Source of the DNA: DATBVX01 sp963724625
Lineage (GTDB): Bacteria; Pseudomonadota; Gammaproteobacteria; Steroidobacterales; Steroidobacteraceae
DNA: 64,000 nt
Direction of reading: 5' to 3'
Assembly (NCBI GenBank): GCA_963724625.1
Contig: CAVRVO010000015.1
Location: 93,539 to 157,538, forward strand
Each line of letters starts with the position of its first letter. The first letter of the stretch is position 1. The translations under genes were made by a program, and so were the position numbers. Positions 44,839-54,096 of the stretch are shown here, one piece after another. Below the pieces are notes generated by a model. It ran no database searches. It saw nothing but the letters and a program-made list of their open reading frames with translations, and was not told the origin of the DNA.

Positions 44839-45119
44839 GGCACCAGTATGCAAATGCCGGACGAGGTTCGGCAAATGATCTGCTGGGGCCGACGGGCCTA
44901 GCCGGTGTTGCGCTCGTGCTTTTCGGTCAAGGGGTGCTGTTACGAACCCAAAGCTCGGATGCAAAACGCTCCGGGACGAGCGGGATTGTGCATGCCACAG
45001 GGCGAGTCTAGAGTCGGCTCCCCCAGGAACCTCAGAAAGGGAGATTCGCGATGAAAGCACCAGCCAGTCTGCGGCCAGTATCTGAACCTGCCGTAGGGAG
45101 AGAAATTGAGACTCTCACC

Positions 45120-46433
45120 TCAACGCGAGTGAGCGAGCTGGCCGCCGACGTAGGTCCTGAAGACCGCGCGATCGTCGGCCAGCGTCATGAGGAGGAACAG
45201 GCGTTCCTCGAGACTCGCAGCCAGCCCCATACGCCGCGCGAGTAAGGGCGTGGCGGCGAGATCGAGGACGATGAAGTCGGCTTCGTTGCCCGGCCTGAAG
45301 CTTCCGATCCGGTCGTCGAGATCGAGCGCGCGCGCTGCGCCCAGCGTCGCGAGATAGAAAGCGCTCATCGCCGAAAGACTGTGATGGCGCAGCTGCGCCA
45401 CCTTGTAGGCCTCATCCAGCACGCGCAGCAGGCCGAAACTCGTGCCGCCGCCGACATCGGTACCGAGCGCGACGCGTACACCGGCCGCGGTCATGCGCTG
45501 CAGATCGAACAGTCCGCTGCCCATCACCAGGTTGCAGGTCGGACAATGGACGAGGGCGGCGTGCGTTTGCGCCAGGCGGCCGAGGTCCGCCGCGTCGAGC
45601 CAGATGCCATGTGCGAGGACTGAGCGGCGACGCAACAGTCCCACGTGGTCGTAAACATCGAGATAGCTGCGACGTTCCGGGAAGAGTTCCGCGACCCAGG
45701 CCACTTCTTCCTCGTTTTCACCGATGTGCGTGTGGACGTAGACGTCGGGGTACTCCTGCGCCAGGCGACCGGCCGCCGCCAGCTGTTCGGGTGTGGAGGT
45801 AGGCGCGAAGCGCGGTGTGATCGCATATTGCAGCCGGTCCTTGCCATGCCAACGCTCGATCAGAGCTTTCGATTCGGCGTAACCGGAGCGCGCCGTATCG
45901 CGCAGATCTTCCGGGCAGTTGCGATCCATCATCACTTTGCCGGCAATCAGACGCATGCCGCGCGCCTGGGCGGCGGCAAAAATCGCATCGACCGAGGCCG
46001 GGTGCACGCTGCCCATGACGAGCGCAGTCGTGGTGCCGTTACGCAGCAGCTCGCGGACGAAGAACTCAGCGACCTCGCGCGCATGCGCAGCATCCGCGAA
46101 ACGACGCTCGGCGGGAAAGGTGTAGCGCTCGAGCCATTCGAGCAGCCGTTCGCCCTGCGAGCCGATGATGTCGGTCTGCACGAAGTGCACATGCGCATCG
46201 ATGAATCCGGGCATGATGACCTTGCCCGTGCAGTCGGTGAGCGTGATCTGCGGGTCGAGTTTGGGCAGCAGTTCTGGTGCACTGCCGACCTTGCTAATAT
46301 AGCCGTCCTCCACGATCAGCAGACCGTCTGCATGGTATTCGTACGAGGTGCCGCCTGCGGCCGGGTCGTCCAGAAAGTGAAGAATCGAGCCCCGTATCGC
46401 TTCCTGCCGGGTGCGGCCCGTCTTGGTGCTCAT
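45120..46433 (-). CDS. guaD: Guanine deaminase
   Basis: 437 residues from ATG 46433 (MSTKTGRTRQEAIRGSILHF). A zinc amidohydrolase that converts guanine to xanthine. Metal motifs: MPGFIDAHVHFVQTDIIGSQGE (HxH), YVHTHIGENEEEVAWV, LAHGIWL and ALGTDVGGGTSFGLLRV (Asp). The triad EEHLEWLxRYTFPAE-like segment LLEWLERYTFPAERRF is typical of GuaD. Divergent from the phosphoribosyltransferase gene across 71 bp; this supplies xanthine to XdhAB. Confidence 0.95.
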   Translation of the reverse strand: MSTKTGRTRQEAIRGSILHFLDDPAAGGTSYEYHADGLLIVEDGYISKVGSAPELLPKLDPQITLTDCTGKVIMPGFIDAHVHFVQTDIIGSQGERLLEWLERYTFPAERRFADAAHAREVAEFFVRELLRNGTTTALVMGSVHPASVDAIFAAAQARGMRLIAGKVMMDRNCPEDLRDTARSGYAESKALIERWHGKDRLQYAITPRFAPTSTPEQLAAAGRLAQEYPDVYVHTHIGENEEEVAWVAELFPERRSYLDVYDHVGLLRRRSVLAHGIWLDAADLGRLAQTHAALVHCPTCNLVMGSGLFDLQRMTAAGVRVALGTDVGGGTSFGLLRVLDEAYKVAQLRHHSLSAMSAFYLATLGAARALDLDDRIGSFRPGNEADFIVLDLAATPLLARRMGLAASLEERLFLLMTLADDRAVFRTYVGGQLAHSR

Positions 46434-46504
46434 TTGTTCGCGTCCCGTGATGCGCGCCGCATGCGCAGCCAGCCGGCGCGCATGAACTGTAGTGCAGAGG
46501 AACC

Positions 46505-47119
46505 ATGATCTCCAGCGACCCAGTGCCCGAGGCAACCGCGAGCGCCGCGGATAAGATCTACCTTACCGCGAGTAGCCTCCTGCAGGACTCCTTTCGCCTC
46601 GCGGCCAAGATGCATCGCAGCGGTTTCATTCCCGACTTCATCGTCGGCATCTGGCGCGGCGGTACGCCGGTCGGCATCGCCATTCAGGAGTACTTCGAGT
46701 TCGTCGGTGTCGAGACCGATCACATCGCGGTGCGCACGTCGGCCTACGTAGGCATCGGCCAGCGCTCCAAGACGATTCGTGTGCACGGCCTGCACTACGT
46801 CATCGAGGAGGCCAACGCGGACCATTCGCTCCTCATCGTCGATGATGTGTTCGACTCAGGTCACAGCATCGAGGCGTTGCTGCATGAGCTCTCCGCGAAG
46901 ATGCGCCTCAACATGCCGCGCAACGTGCGCATCGCGACACCCTGGTACAAGCCCACCAACAACCAGACCGCGCTCAAGCCGGACTACTACCTGCACGAGA
47001 CCGACAAGTGGATCGTGTTCCCGCACGAGTTGGCCGGCCTTTCGATGCAGGAGATCGAAACGGGCAAAGTGGAGCTGAATCCGATTTTCGATCTGCTCAA
47101 GGCGGCGCGAGGCGGGTGA
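46505..47119 (+). CDS. Purine phosphoribosyltransferase (hypoxanthine/xanthine type)
   Basis: 204 residues. PRPP-binding motif SLLIVDDVFDSGHSIEALLHEL and the N-terminal FIVGIWRGGTPVGIAIQEYFEF. The family includes enzymes that attach ribose-5-P from PRPP to hypoxanthine, xanthine or guanine. Its place at the head of the uraH-xdhAB-puuD unit and opposite guaD supports a purine substrate. Gaps to uraH are 13 bp. Confidence 0.85.
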   Translation: MISSDPVPEATASAADKIYLTASSLLQDSFRLAAKMHRSGFIPDFIVGIWRGGTPVGIAIQEYFEFVGVETDHIAVRTSAYVGIGQRSKTIRVHGLHYVIEEANADHSLLIVDDVFDSGHSIEALLHELSAKMRLNMPRNVRIATPWYKPTNNQTALKPDYYLHETDKWIVFPHELAGLSMQEIETGKVELNPIFDLLKAARGG

Positions 47120-47132
47120 GCCGGAGTTCAGC

Positions 47133-47486
47133 ATGGGCCGCCTGACGACACACGTTCTCGATCTCACCCGCGGTCTGCCGGCGGCCGGCATGACGCTCGA
47201 ACTCGCCTCCCTCGCCGGTGCGACGCGCAACGCAGTGAAGAAGGTCGTGACCAACCGCGATGGCCGCTGTGATGCGCCGCTGCTCGAGGGCGATGCGTTT
47301 AAGCCGGGCGAATGGCAGCTCGAGTTTCACGTCGGCGATTACTTCGCGGCGCAGGGCGCGGTGCTCGACAATCCGCGCTTTCTCAACATCGTGATCATCC
47401 GATTCGGAATCGCGAATCCCTCCCAGCATCTGCACGTCCCGCTGCTCGTGACGCCGTGGAGCTACTCGACGTATCGGGGGAGCTGA
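47133..47486 (+). CDS. uraH: 5-hydroxyisourate hydrolase
   Basis: 117 residues. Transthyretin-like enzyme converting 5-hydroxyisourate to OHCU. N-terminal RLTTHVLDLTRGLPAAGM (catalytic His) and the C-terminal diagnostic tetrapeptide YRGS after LLVTPWSYST. Catalytic Arg is in the NRDGRCD segment. No signal peptide. Confidence 0.95.
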   Translation: MGRLTTHVLDLTRGLPAAGMTLELASLAGATRNAVKKVVTNRDGRCDAPLLEGDAFKPGEWQLEFHVGDYFAAQGAVLDNPRFLNIVIIRFGIANPSQHLHVPLLVTPWSYSTYRGS

Positions 47487-47490
47487 CCCG

Positions 47491-48948
47491 ATGGCAGACG
47501 GCGAACCGAAGATCCGCTTCCTGCTGGACGGCGAGATTCACACCGTGGACGCGCTGCGCCCGACAACGACGGTCCTTGAGTACCTGCGCGAGCATGTCCG
47601 GCGCTGCGGTACTAAGGAAGGCTGCGCCGAAGGCGATTGCGGCGCCTGCACGGTCGTGCTTGGTGAGCTGGTCGGCGAGGAGCTCAGATTCCGCGCGGTC
47701 AACGCCTGCATCCAGTTTTTGCCCACGCTGGATGGCAAGGCGCTCTTCACCGTCGAGAGTCTCAAAGCTGAGACCAACGGCGAACTGCATCCGGTGCAGC
47801 GTGCCATGGTCGAGTGTCACGGGTCGCAGTGTGGCTTCTGCACGCCCGGTTTCGTGATGTCGCTGTATGCGCTGTATCGCACCGAGCGCGAACCGGATGA
47901 GAGCCAGGTACAACAGGCGCTCTCGGGAAACCTCTGTCGCTGCACCGGCTACCGGCCGATCCTCGCGGCCGCGCGGCGCATGTACGAGTACCCGCGCATG
48001 ACCGATTCTGAGTCGCACCTCATCAAGCAGCTTCGCGCCCTTCGCGTGACAAGCGAAAAGCGGCTCGCCTGGGAAGGATCGAGCTATATCGCGCCGACCA
48101 CGATCCCGGAGCTCGCGCGCGCGTGCACAGAGCGGGCGGAGGCAGTGATCCTCGCCGGTGGCACGGACGTTGGCCTCTGGGTGACCAAGAAGTACATGGA
48201 CCTTCTGGCACTCATCTATGTCGGCAATGTCGCGGAGCTCAAGACCATCACGTGCTCGGATGCTCATATCGATATCGGCGCGGCCGTCAGCCTGACGGAT
48301 GCGTTTGCAATGCTCGAAGTCGAATATCCGGAGCTCCATGAGATTGCGCGCCGCTTTGCTTCGCCGCCGATCTGCAACGCTGGAACGCTGGGCGGAAATG
48401 TCGCGAACGGCTCGCCGATCGGGGATTCGATGCCCGCGCTCATCGCCCTGGGCGCGAGCGTGATCCTTCAGGCCGGCGCCAAGACCCGCCGCCTGCCGCT
48501 CGAGGAGTTTTATCTCGATTACATGAAGAAGGATCTGCGTGCGGGCGAGTTCCTGGTCGCGGTGCGCGTGCCACGCGCACGCCAGGGCCAGCTCTTGCGC
48601 AGCTACAAGATCGCTAAACGCTTCGACCAGGACATCTCCGCGGTGTGCGCGGCCTTCTGCATCGAACTCAAAGGCGGGAAAGTGAAAGCCGCCCGCATCG
48701 CGTTCGGTGGCCTGGCAGCCACGCCGCGCCGCGCCCTGAAATGTGAGCAGACGCTGATCGGCGCACCCTGGGACGCTGCGGGCGTTGCGAAGGCGGTGCA
48801 GGCGCTCGCCAAGGAGTTCAAGCCGCTCACCGACATGCGGGCTTCCGAGCACTACCGCACACAGGTGGCGGCGAACCTGTTGCAGCGCTTTCATGCCGAT
48901 GTGTCGCAGCCGGATCGACCAGCGAGCGTGTGGAGTCATGTCAGCTAA
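47491..48948 (+). CDS. xdhA: Xanthine dehydrogenase small subunit (FeS/FAD)
   Basis: 485 residues. N-terminal [2Fe-2S] domain with GCAEGDCGACTVVL (Cys45, 50, 53), second cluster domain with CHGSQCGFCTPGFVMS and NLCRCTGYRPIL, then an FAD domain (about 190-360, LAGGTDVGLWVTK, ICNAGTLGGNVANGSPIGDS) and the CO-dehydrogenase flavoprotein C-terminal domain. It works with XdhB to oxidise hypoxanthine/xanthine to urate. It overlaps xdhB by 11 bp. No xdhC maturation gene is adjacent. Confidence 0.96.
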   Translation: MADGEPKIRFLLDGEIHTVDALRPTTTVLEYLREHVRRCGTKEGCAEGDCGACTVVLGELVGEELRFRAVNACIQFLPTLDGKALFTVESLKAETNGELHPVQRAMVECHGSQCGFCTPGFVMSLYALYRTEREPDESQVQQALSGNLCRCTGYRPILAAARRMYEYPRMTDSESHLIKQLRALRVTSEKRLAWEGSSYIAPTTIPELARACTERAEAVILAGGTDVGLWVTKKYMDLLALIYVGNVAELKTITCSDAHIDIGAAVSLTDAFAMLEVEYPELHEIARRFASPPICNAGTLGGNVANGSPIGDSMPALIALGASVILQAGAKTRRLPLEEFYLDYMKKDLRAGEFLVAVRVPRARQGQLLRSYKIAKRFDQDISAVCAAFCIELKGGKVKAARIAFGGLAATPRRALKCEQTLIGAPWDAAGVAKAVQALAKEFKPLTDMRASEHYRTQVAANLLQRFHADVSQPDRPASVWSHVS

Positions 48949-51298
48949 CGGCAGGACACGCGGCGTCGCGCCGATCGAGGGCGGGGTGGGTGAGGCCATT
49001 CCGCATGAGAGTGCTCACCTGCATGTGAGCGGCGAGGCGCTCTACATCGATGACCTCCCGCTGCCGGAGGGTTCACTCCATGCGGCAATAGGCGTCAGCG
49101 AGCGAGCGCATGCGCGGCTACGCAAAGTCGACCTGAGTCGCGTACGCGTGGCGCCGGGAGTCGTTGCAGTGTTCACTGCCAAGGACATTCCGGGCGAGAA
49201 CAATCATGGTCCCGTGGTGCATGACGATCCGATCTTTGCCGAGGACACGGTCGAATATGCCGGCCAATCACTCTTCGCCGTGGTCGCCGAATCGGTCGAC
49301 GCTGCCCGCCGTGCGGCACGACTCGCTGTCGTTGAATACGAGGACCTGGAGCCGATCCTCGATGTGAAGACCGCGCTCGCGCGCCAATCGTTCGTGATGC
49401 CGACGCGCACACTGAAGCGCGGCGATCCTGACGCGCAGCTGCGCAGTGCGCCCCATCGCGTGAGTGGCTCTTTTTCCGTCGGTGGCCAGGAGCACTTCTA
49501 CCTCGAGGGGCAGATCGCGGTCGCACTGCCGGGCGAGGACGGCACGATGCTGGTCCACAGCTCGACGCAGCATCCGAGCGAAGTGCAGCGCCTCGTCGCT
49601 CACTGCCTCGCGGTCTCAGCGAAAGATGTGTTTGTGCACTGTCGACGAATGGGCGGAGGATTCGGCGGCAAGGAAACGCAGCCGGCATTGCTCGCTTGCA
49701 TCGCGGCGCTCGGTGCGCGCACGACCGGTCGGCCGGTCAAGCTGAGGCTCGATCGCGATCTCGACATGCTCATCACCGGCAAGCGTCATCCCTTCGACCT
49801 GAGCTATGACGCCGGCTTCGACGAGGAGGGACGCATTCTCGGCATTCGCATGACGATGGCGTCCAATTGCGGGCGCTCGGCGGATCTGTCCGAGGCGGTC
49901 AACGTGCGCGCGATGTTTCACGGCGACAACTGCTACTACCTGTCGGACGTCGAGATCGTGTCGCATCGCTGCAAGACGCATCAGCCCTCAAACACCGCGT
50001 TCCGCGGTTTCGGCGGTCCGCAGGGAATGCTGCTGATCGAGAACGTCATGGATGACATCGGGCGAGCGCTCGGCAAGGACCCGCTCGAAGTCCGTCGGAT
50101 CAACTACTACGGTCGCGACGGGCGCAACGTGACGCCCTACGGCATGAAGGTCGAGGACAACATTCTCGAGCGGCTCACCGACGAGCTGGTTCGGAGCGCG
50201 AGCTACCAGGAGCGCCGCGCGGCCGTGGCGACGTACAACGCCGGCAGCGAGATCCTCAAGAAGGGCCTGGCGCTAACCCCGGTGAAATTCGGAATTTCAT
50301 TTACGGCCACTCACCTCAATCAGGCGGGCGCGCTGCTCCACGTCTACCTGGACGGCTCGGTCCTGCTCAATCACGGCGGCACCGAGATGGGGCAGGGGCT
50401 GCATACCAAGGTGGCTCAGGTCGTCGCCGAGGAATTGCAGATCGACATCGCGCGCATTCGCTGCACCGCAACCGACACGAGCAAGGTGCCGAACACCTCG
50501 GCGACCGCGGCATCCTCGAGCAGCGATCTCAATGGCAAGGCGGCTGAGGCCGCGGCGCACACTATCAAGACGCGCCTGATCGAGTTCGCCGCCGTGAAGT
50601 ACGGTGTCTCTGAGCATGCCGTGCATTTCAAGGACGGACAGGTGCGTGTGGGCGACAAGACGACGCTCACCTTCGCCGAGCTGGTAAACCAGGCGTATCA
50701 CGCGCGCGTGTCGCTGTCGGCCACGGGCTTCTACGCGACACCGAAGATTAACTACGACGTGAAGACGCTCACCGGCCGGCCATTCTTCTACTTCTGTTAC
50801 GGCGCGGCGATTTCCGAAGTGATCATCGATTCGCTCACGGGCGAATCGCGCCTGCTGCGCGTCGATATCCTGCATGACGTTGGCCGATCGCTGAATCCCG
50901 CCATCGACATGGGGCAGGTGGAGGGCGGCTTCGTGCAGGGCGTGGGATGGCTCACCAGTGAAGAGCTGTGGTGGGACAGCGCGGGCAAGCTCATGACACA
51001 CGCGCCGTCGACGTACAAGATTCCGACCGCGTTCGACTGGCCGCAAACCTTCAATGTCAACCTGATCCCCTGGGGTGAAAACCGCGAGGACAGCATTTAT
51101 CGATCCAAAGCGGTGGGCGAGCCGCCGCTGATGCTGGCGATGTCGGTGTTCTATGCGATCCGTGACTCCATCGCCGCTTGTGCAGGTGGCGCGCGGCCGC
51201 AACTCGATGCGCCCGCGACTCCCGAGCGCATCCTGCAGGCGATCGATGAGCTGCGGGCGCAGCAGGCTTCGGGATCGGGCAAGCGTCGTACGGTCTGA
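48938..51298 (+). CDS. xdhB: Xanthine dehydrogenase large subunit (molybdopterin-binding)
   Basis: 786 residues from ATG 48938 (MSANGRTRGVAPIEGGVGEA). Moco-binding motifs are CRRMGGGFGGKETQPALLA, NTAFRGFGGPQGMLLIENVMDDI, NHGGTEMGQGLHTKVAQVVA and the catalytic glutamate of SKAVGEPPLMLAMSVFYAIRD. Length and arrangement match XdhB of Rhodobacter/Pseudomonas. Intact over its full length. Longer in-frame upstream sequence lies inside xdhA. Confidence 0.96.
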   Translation: MSANGRTRGVAPIEGGVGEAIPHESAHLHVSGEALYIDDLPLPEGSLHAAIGVSERAHARLRKVDLSRVRVAPGVVAVFTAKDIPGENNHGPVVHDDPIFAEDTVEYAGQSLFAVVAESVDAARRAARLAVVEYEDLEPILDVKTALARQSFVMPTRTLKRGDPDAQLRSAPHRVSGSFSVGGQEHFYLEGQIAVALPGEDGTMLVHSSTQHPSEVQRLVAHCLAVSAKDVFVHCRRMGGGFGGKETQPALLACIAALGARTTGRPVKLRLDRDLDMLITGKRHPFDLSYDAGFDEEGRILGIRMTMASNCGRSADLSEAVNVRAMFHGDNCYYLSDVEIVSHRCKTHQPSNTAFRGFGGPQGMLLIENVMDDIGRALGKDPLEVRRINYYGRDGRNVTPYGMKVEDNILERLTDELVRSASYQERRAAVATYNAGSEILKKGLALTPVKFGISFTATHLNQAGALLHVYLDGSVLLNHGGTEMGQGLHTKVAQVVAEELQIDIARIRCTATDTSKVPNTSATAASSSSDLNGKAAEAAAHTIKTRLIEFAAVKYGVSEHAVHFKDGQVRVGDKTTLTFAELVNQAYHARVSLSATGFYATPKINYDVKTLTGRPFFYFCYGAAISEVIIDSLTGESRLLRVDILHDVGRSLNPAIDMGQVEGGFVQGVGWLTSEELWWDSAGKLMTHAPSTYKIPTAFDWPQTFNVNLIPWGENREDSIYRSKAVGEPPLMLAMSVFYAIRDSIAACAGGARPQLDAPATPERILQAIDELRAQQASGSGKRRTV

Positions 51299-51313
51299 CA
51301 CGCGACCTCACCG

Positions 51314-52513
51314 ATGGCCATCGACGTTTATCTCGCCGACTGGCTCAGTCTGATCCTGCGCTGGACGCACATCATCACTGGCATCGCCTGGATCGGCTCC
51401 TCGTTCTATTTCATCTGGCTGGATGCGCGCCTCAATGTGCCGCCGCGCGACCCGGAGAACCCCGACGTCGCGGGAGACCTGTGGGCGGTCCACGGCGGCG
51501 GCTTCTATCACGCACAGAAGTACAAGGTGTCCCCTGCGCAGCTGCCGGAGCCGCTGCACTGGTTCAAGTGGGAGGCGTATTTCACGTGGATGACCGGCTT
51601 CGCGCTGTTCATCGTCGTCTACTACTTGAACGCCGAAGCGATGCTGATCGATCCGGCAGTCCTGCCGCTGAGTCCCGCCGAGGCTGCAATCCTCAGCGTG
51701 GCTCTGCTCCTCGCCGGCTGGTTGCTGTACGACGGCCTGTGTCGCCTCAACCTCGGGAACACGACGTTCTCGCTACTGGGCACAGTGCTGCTGCTGGGAC
51801 TCTGCTGGGGCGTGAGTCACGTCTACACCGGTCGCGGTGCCTACATGCAGATCGGCGCCATGCTCGGCACGATCATGGCCGCGAATGTCTTCTTCGTCAT
51901 CATTCCATCGCAGAAGCAAATGGTCGCGGCCAAGCTCAGGGGCGAGCAACCGGATGCCCGACTCGGCGCGCGCGCCAAGCAACGCTCGGTGCACAACAAC
52001 TACCTGACGCTGCCGGTGGTCTTTACGATGCTGAGCACGCACTTCCCCTTCACGTACGCGCACGCGTACAGCTGGCTGGTGTTGTTCGTGATTTTCGCCG
52101 CAGGGATGCTGGTGCGGCACTACTTCAATCTGCGCAATCAGGGTCGGAATGTCGTCGCGCTGCCCATCGCGGCGTTGGTGATCGGCATCGTACTCGCGTG
52201 GGCGATCGCGCCGCGCCGGCCAGCGGCCGCTCCAACGGCGACAGCCGCGGCATCCTTTGATGAAGTGCACCGGATCATCGCAGCACGTTGCGTCACCTGC
52301 CATTCGGCACGACCCACGCATCCGACGGCGCCAGTTGCAGCCGCCGGCGTGATGTTCGATACCCCGCGCGACATTTTGGTGCGCGCACCGCGAATCTTTG
52401 AGCGCGTGGTGGTGACTCAAACCATGCCGCTCGCGAATCTGACGGAAATGACCGCCGAGGAGCGCGCCACCATCGCCACGTGGTACGCCCACGGCGCGCA
52501 CGGTGACGAGTAG
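51314..52513 (+). CDS. puuD: Membrane urate hydroxylase PuuD with cytochrome c domain
   Basis: 399 residues. N-terminal DUF989 region (about 1-300) with eight membrane segments, starting LADWLSLILRWTHIITGIAWIGSSFYFIWLD, and conserved FYHAQKYKV, WFKWEAYFTWMTGF, HNNYLTLPVVFTMLSTHFP and VRHYFNLRNQ. The C-terminal cytochrome c domain (about 315-399) carries CVTCHS for covalent haem. PuuD oxidises urate to 5-hydroxyisourate with electrons passed to a cytochrome, replacing soluble uricase. Consistent with no uricase (uaZ) or HpxO gene here. Confidence 0.93.
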   Translation: MAIDVYLADWLSLILRWTHIITGIAWIGSSFYFIWLDARLNVPPRDPENPDVAGDLWAVHGGGFYHAQKYKVSPAQLPEPLHWFKWEAYFTWMTGFALFIVVYYLNAEAMLIDPAVLPLSPAEAAILSVALLLAGWLLYDGLCRLNLGNTTFSLLGTVLLLGLCWGVSHVYTGRGAYMQIGAMLGTIMAANVFFVIIPSQKQMVAAKLRGEQPDARLGARAKQRSVHNNYLTLPVVFTMLSTHFPFTYAHAYSWLVLFVIFAAGMLVRHYFNLRNQGRNVVALPIAALVIGIVLAWAIAPRRPAAAPTATAAASFDEVHRIIAARCVTCHSARPTHPTAPVAAAGVMFDTPRDILVRAPRIFERVVVTQTMPLANLTEMTAEERATIATWYAHGAHGDE

Positions 52514-52519
52514 AGCTGC

Positions 52520-53032
52520 CTAGGACGACGGTGGTTGCAGCAGCAGTCGGTCGCGCTCGAAAAAGAACTCATCGCAATTCGCACCGGGGCCGACACGATC
52601 GACGACGAGGAACTCGCTGGGGTTCTCGAGCGCAATCACCGGGTGATGCCAGGTGCCGCGACGGTAGTTGATCCCCTGCGCCCCATTGGTCACGAACGCG
52701 CGCATGCTCGTGCGATCCACTTTCTCACCGGGTGGCGCGACCACCACGAGAAAGGACGCGGCGCTCAGGGGCATGAAGAGCTGGCTGGACAGTGGATGCC
52801 GTTCGAGCATTGCGATCGCGAGTGGCAACTCGTACGGCACAACGCGGTACAGGCTCACCTGCGTTCGCCCGCCGTCGGCGCTGACCTCGATCTCGGTGAG
52901 CTTGCGGTACTGTCGCGTCGTCCCGCTGTTGATCACATCGAAAGCCTCCGCCGCCTCGATGACATCACCGAACGCGGCAAAGCCGGCGCGCGTCAGCGGC
53001 TCGGGACGAAGCGATTGCGCCCCGCTAGTCAC
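52520..53032 (-). CDS. allA: Ureidoglycolate lyase
   Basis: 170 residues. Cupin-fold AllA that splits ureidoglycolate to glyoxylate and urea. Motifs: PLTRAGFAAFGDVIE, NSGTTRQYRKL, VSLYRVVPYELPLAIAMLERHPLSSQLFMPLS and GINYRRGTWHHPVIAL with the active-site His pair. It overlaps the alc stop by four bases and shares its transcript. Confidence 0.94.
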   Translation of the reverse strand: MTSGAQSLRPEPLTRAGFAAFGDVIEAAEAFDVINSGTTRQYRKLTEIEVSADGGRTQVSLYRVVPYELPLAIAMLERHPLSSQLFMPLSAASFLVVVAPPGEKVDRTSMRAFVTNGAQGINYRRGTWHHPVIALENPSEFLVVDRVGPGANCDEFFFERDRLLLQPPSS

Positions 53033-54027
53033 GCGATGCTCCCGTAGAGCCGCAAGCGGGAAACGCCGCCATCCGGGTGCAGGTTCAAGCGCACGTGCGA
53101 GACGGGACCCAGAGGGGCGAGCTCGGATTTGAACCGGTGCTCATGATCGTCGCGCATCGGTTGCTCAGGCAGCAGTAGCGGCCAGGTTGCGCTCGCATTC
53201 TCGAGTGCCTCAGTGGCTGTATCGTCGATCAGCGCGGCCTGTAACGACACGCGGTCGGGGAAATTGCCGCGGAAATGGGCGGTGTCCACTTCCACTTCGT
53301 CGATCGTGCCCGGCCGACCCAGGCGTAAGACCGCCCAGTCGTGGCCCGGTTCGCGCCGGCGCCGTGTCTCCCAGCCGTCACCCATGTTGATGCCGCGTCC
53401 AGGACGATTGAGGTTACCGATCTGCCCGTAGTGCTGATCGTTCGCAATCAGGCCGACGCCACCATGCTCCACGGCGAACAGGTCGATGCGGCGCGCACCG
53501 ATCTTGTGCCAATCCGGTCGCACGTCACCCCACGCGCGCAGGCGCGCGATGCCGCCGTCCGGAAAAATGTTGAGACGCAGGAATTTCCAGCACTCGCGGT
53601 TCTCGATCGGAAAGGGGTTGTGGCGATTGCCTTGCAGCGCGCTGGGCGGGAGCAGGGTAGTCCAGCGCGCTTGCGGTTTGAGCGCATCAGGATCGTCCGT
53701 CGCCTCGACCGACACCTGCGGCGGAAAGTTGCCGGTGAAATACCGCGTGTCGAGATCGATGCGCCGGATGACACCGCGCAGACCCAGGTGGATGATCGCC
53801 GCATCGTGACCACCGCCCCGTCGACGACGCGATTCCCAGCCGTCCATCCACTGGCCATGCGCATCGAACGTACCGGGCCGCGACACGGGCTCGGCGCGAC
53901 TCAGCATGCGTTCCTTGGCGGCAAAGAATTCGTCGGTGACCCAGAGAACTTTGGCGCCGAGCTCATCTTCCGCCAGGTTGACGAGTCCGCCGGGAACCTC
54001 GCTGCTCATCGCTGCCGTCGTGCTCAT
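53029..54027 (-). CDS. alc: Allantoicase
   Basis: 332 residues from ATG 54027 (MSTTAAMSSEVPGGLVNLAE). It hydrolyses allantoate to ureidoglycolate and urea. Two tandem DUF-like allantoicase repeats are visible: WMDGWESRRRRGGGHDAAIIHLG and, in the second half, MGDGWETRRRREPGHDWAVLRLG; each with a matching TRYFTGNFPPQVSV/TAHFRGNFPDRVSL strand pair. Length is typical. A longer in-frame reading to 54528 overlaps puuE and is spurious. Confidence 0.95.
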   Translation of the reverse strand: MSTTAAMSSEVPGGLVNLAEDELGAKVLWVTDEFFAAKERMLSRAEPVSRPGTFDAHGQWMDGWESRRRRGGGHDAAIIHLGLRGVIRRIDLDTRYFTGNFPPQVSVEATDDPDALKPQARWTTLLPPSALQGNRHNPFPIENRECWKFLRLNIFPDGGIARLRAWGDVRPDWHKIGARRIDLFAVEHGGVGLIANDQHYGQIGNLNRPGRGINMGDGWETRRRREPGHDWAVLRLGRPGTIDEVEVDTAHFRGNFPDRVSLQAALIDDTATEALENASATWPLLLPEQPMRDDHEHRFKSELAPLGPVSHVRLNLHPDGGVSRLRLYGSIA

Positions 54028-54047
54028 CTGGCCGAACCGCTTGAAGT

Positions 54048-54088
54048 GTAATATGTTTCCAATCGAGCTCCTCAATTGTATCCAATCG
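54048..54088. promoter_or_regulatory. Candidate operator between alc and puuE
   Basis: The sequence TCCAATCG occurs twice in direct orientation, at 54058-54065 and 54081-54088, 23 bp apart (about two helical turns), inside the 69-bp divergent gap. A TAATAT -10-like element sits at 54048-54053 on the plus strand. The repeats may bind a purine-catabolism regulator; no regulator gene is present in the cluster. Confidence 0.3.
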
Positions 54089-54096
54089 CGGCGCGC

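Noticed and set aside
44839..45119. A SAM riboswitch ahead of mtnB.
   Set aside because: I could not see the conserved core or a terminator/antiterminator pair in the upstream DNA.
45051..45245. A 64-codon plus-strand frame with a good AAGGGAG site between mtnB and guaD.
   Set aside because: More than half of it is antisense to the guaD 3' end and the protein has no recognisable pattern. A small gene or a truncated remnant cannot be excluded.
47395..48999. 534-codon minus-strand frame across xdhA.
   Set aside because: Antisense to xdhA with no family features.
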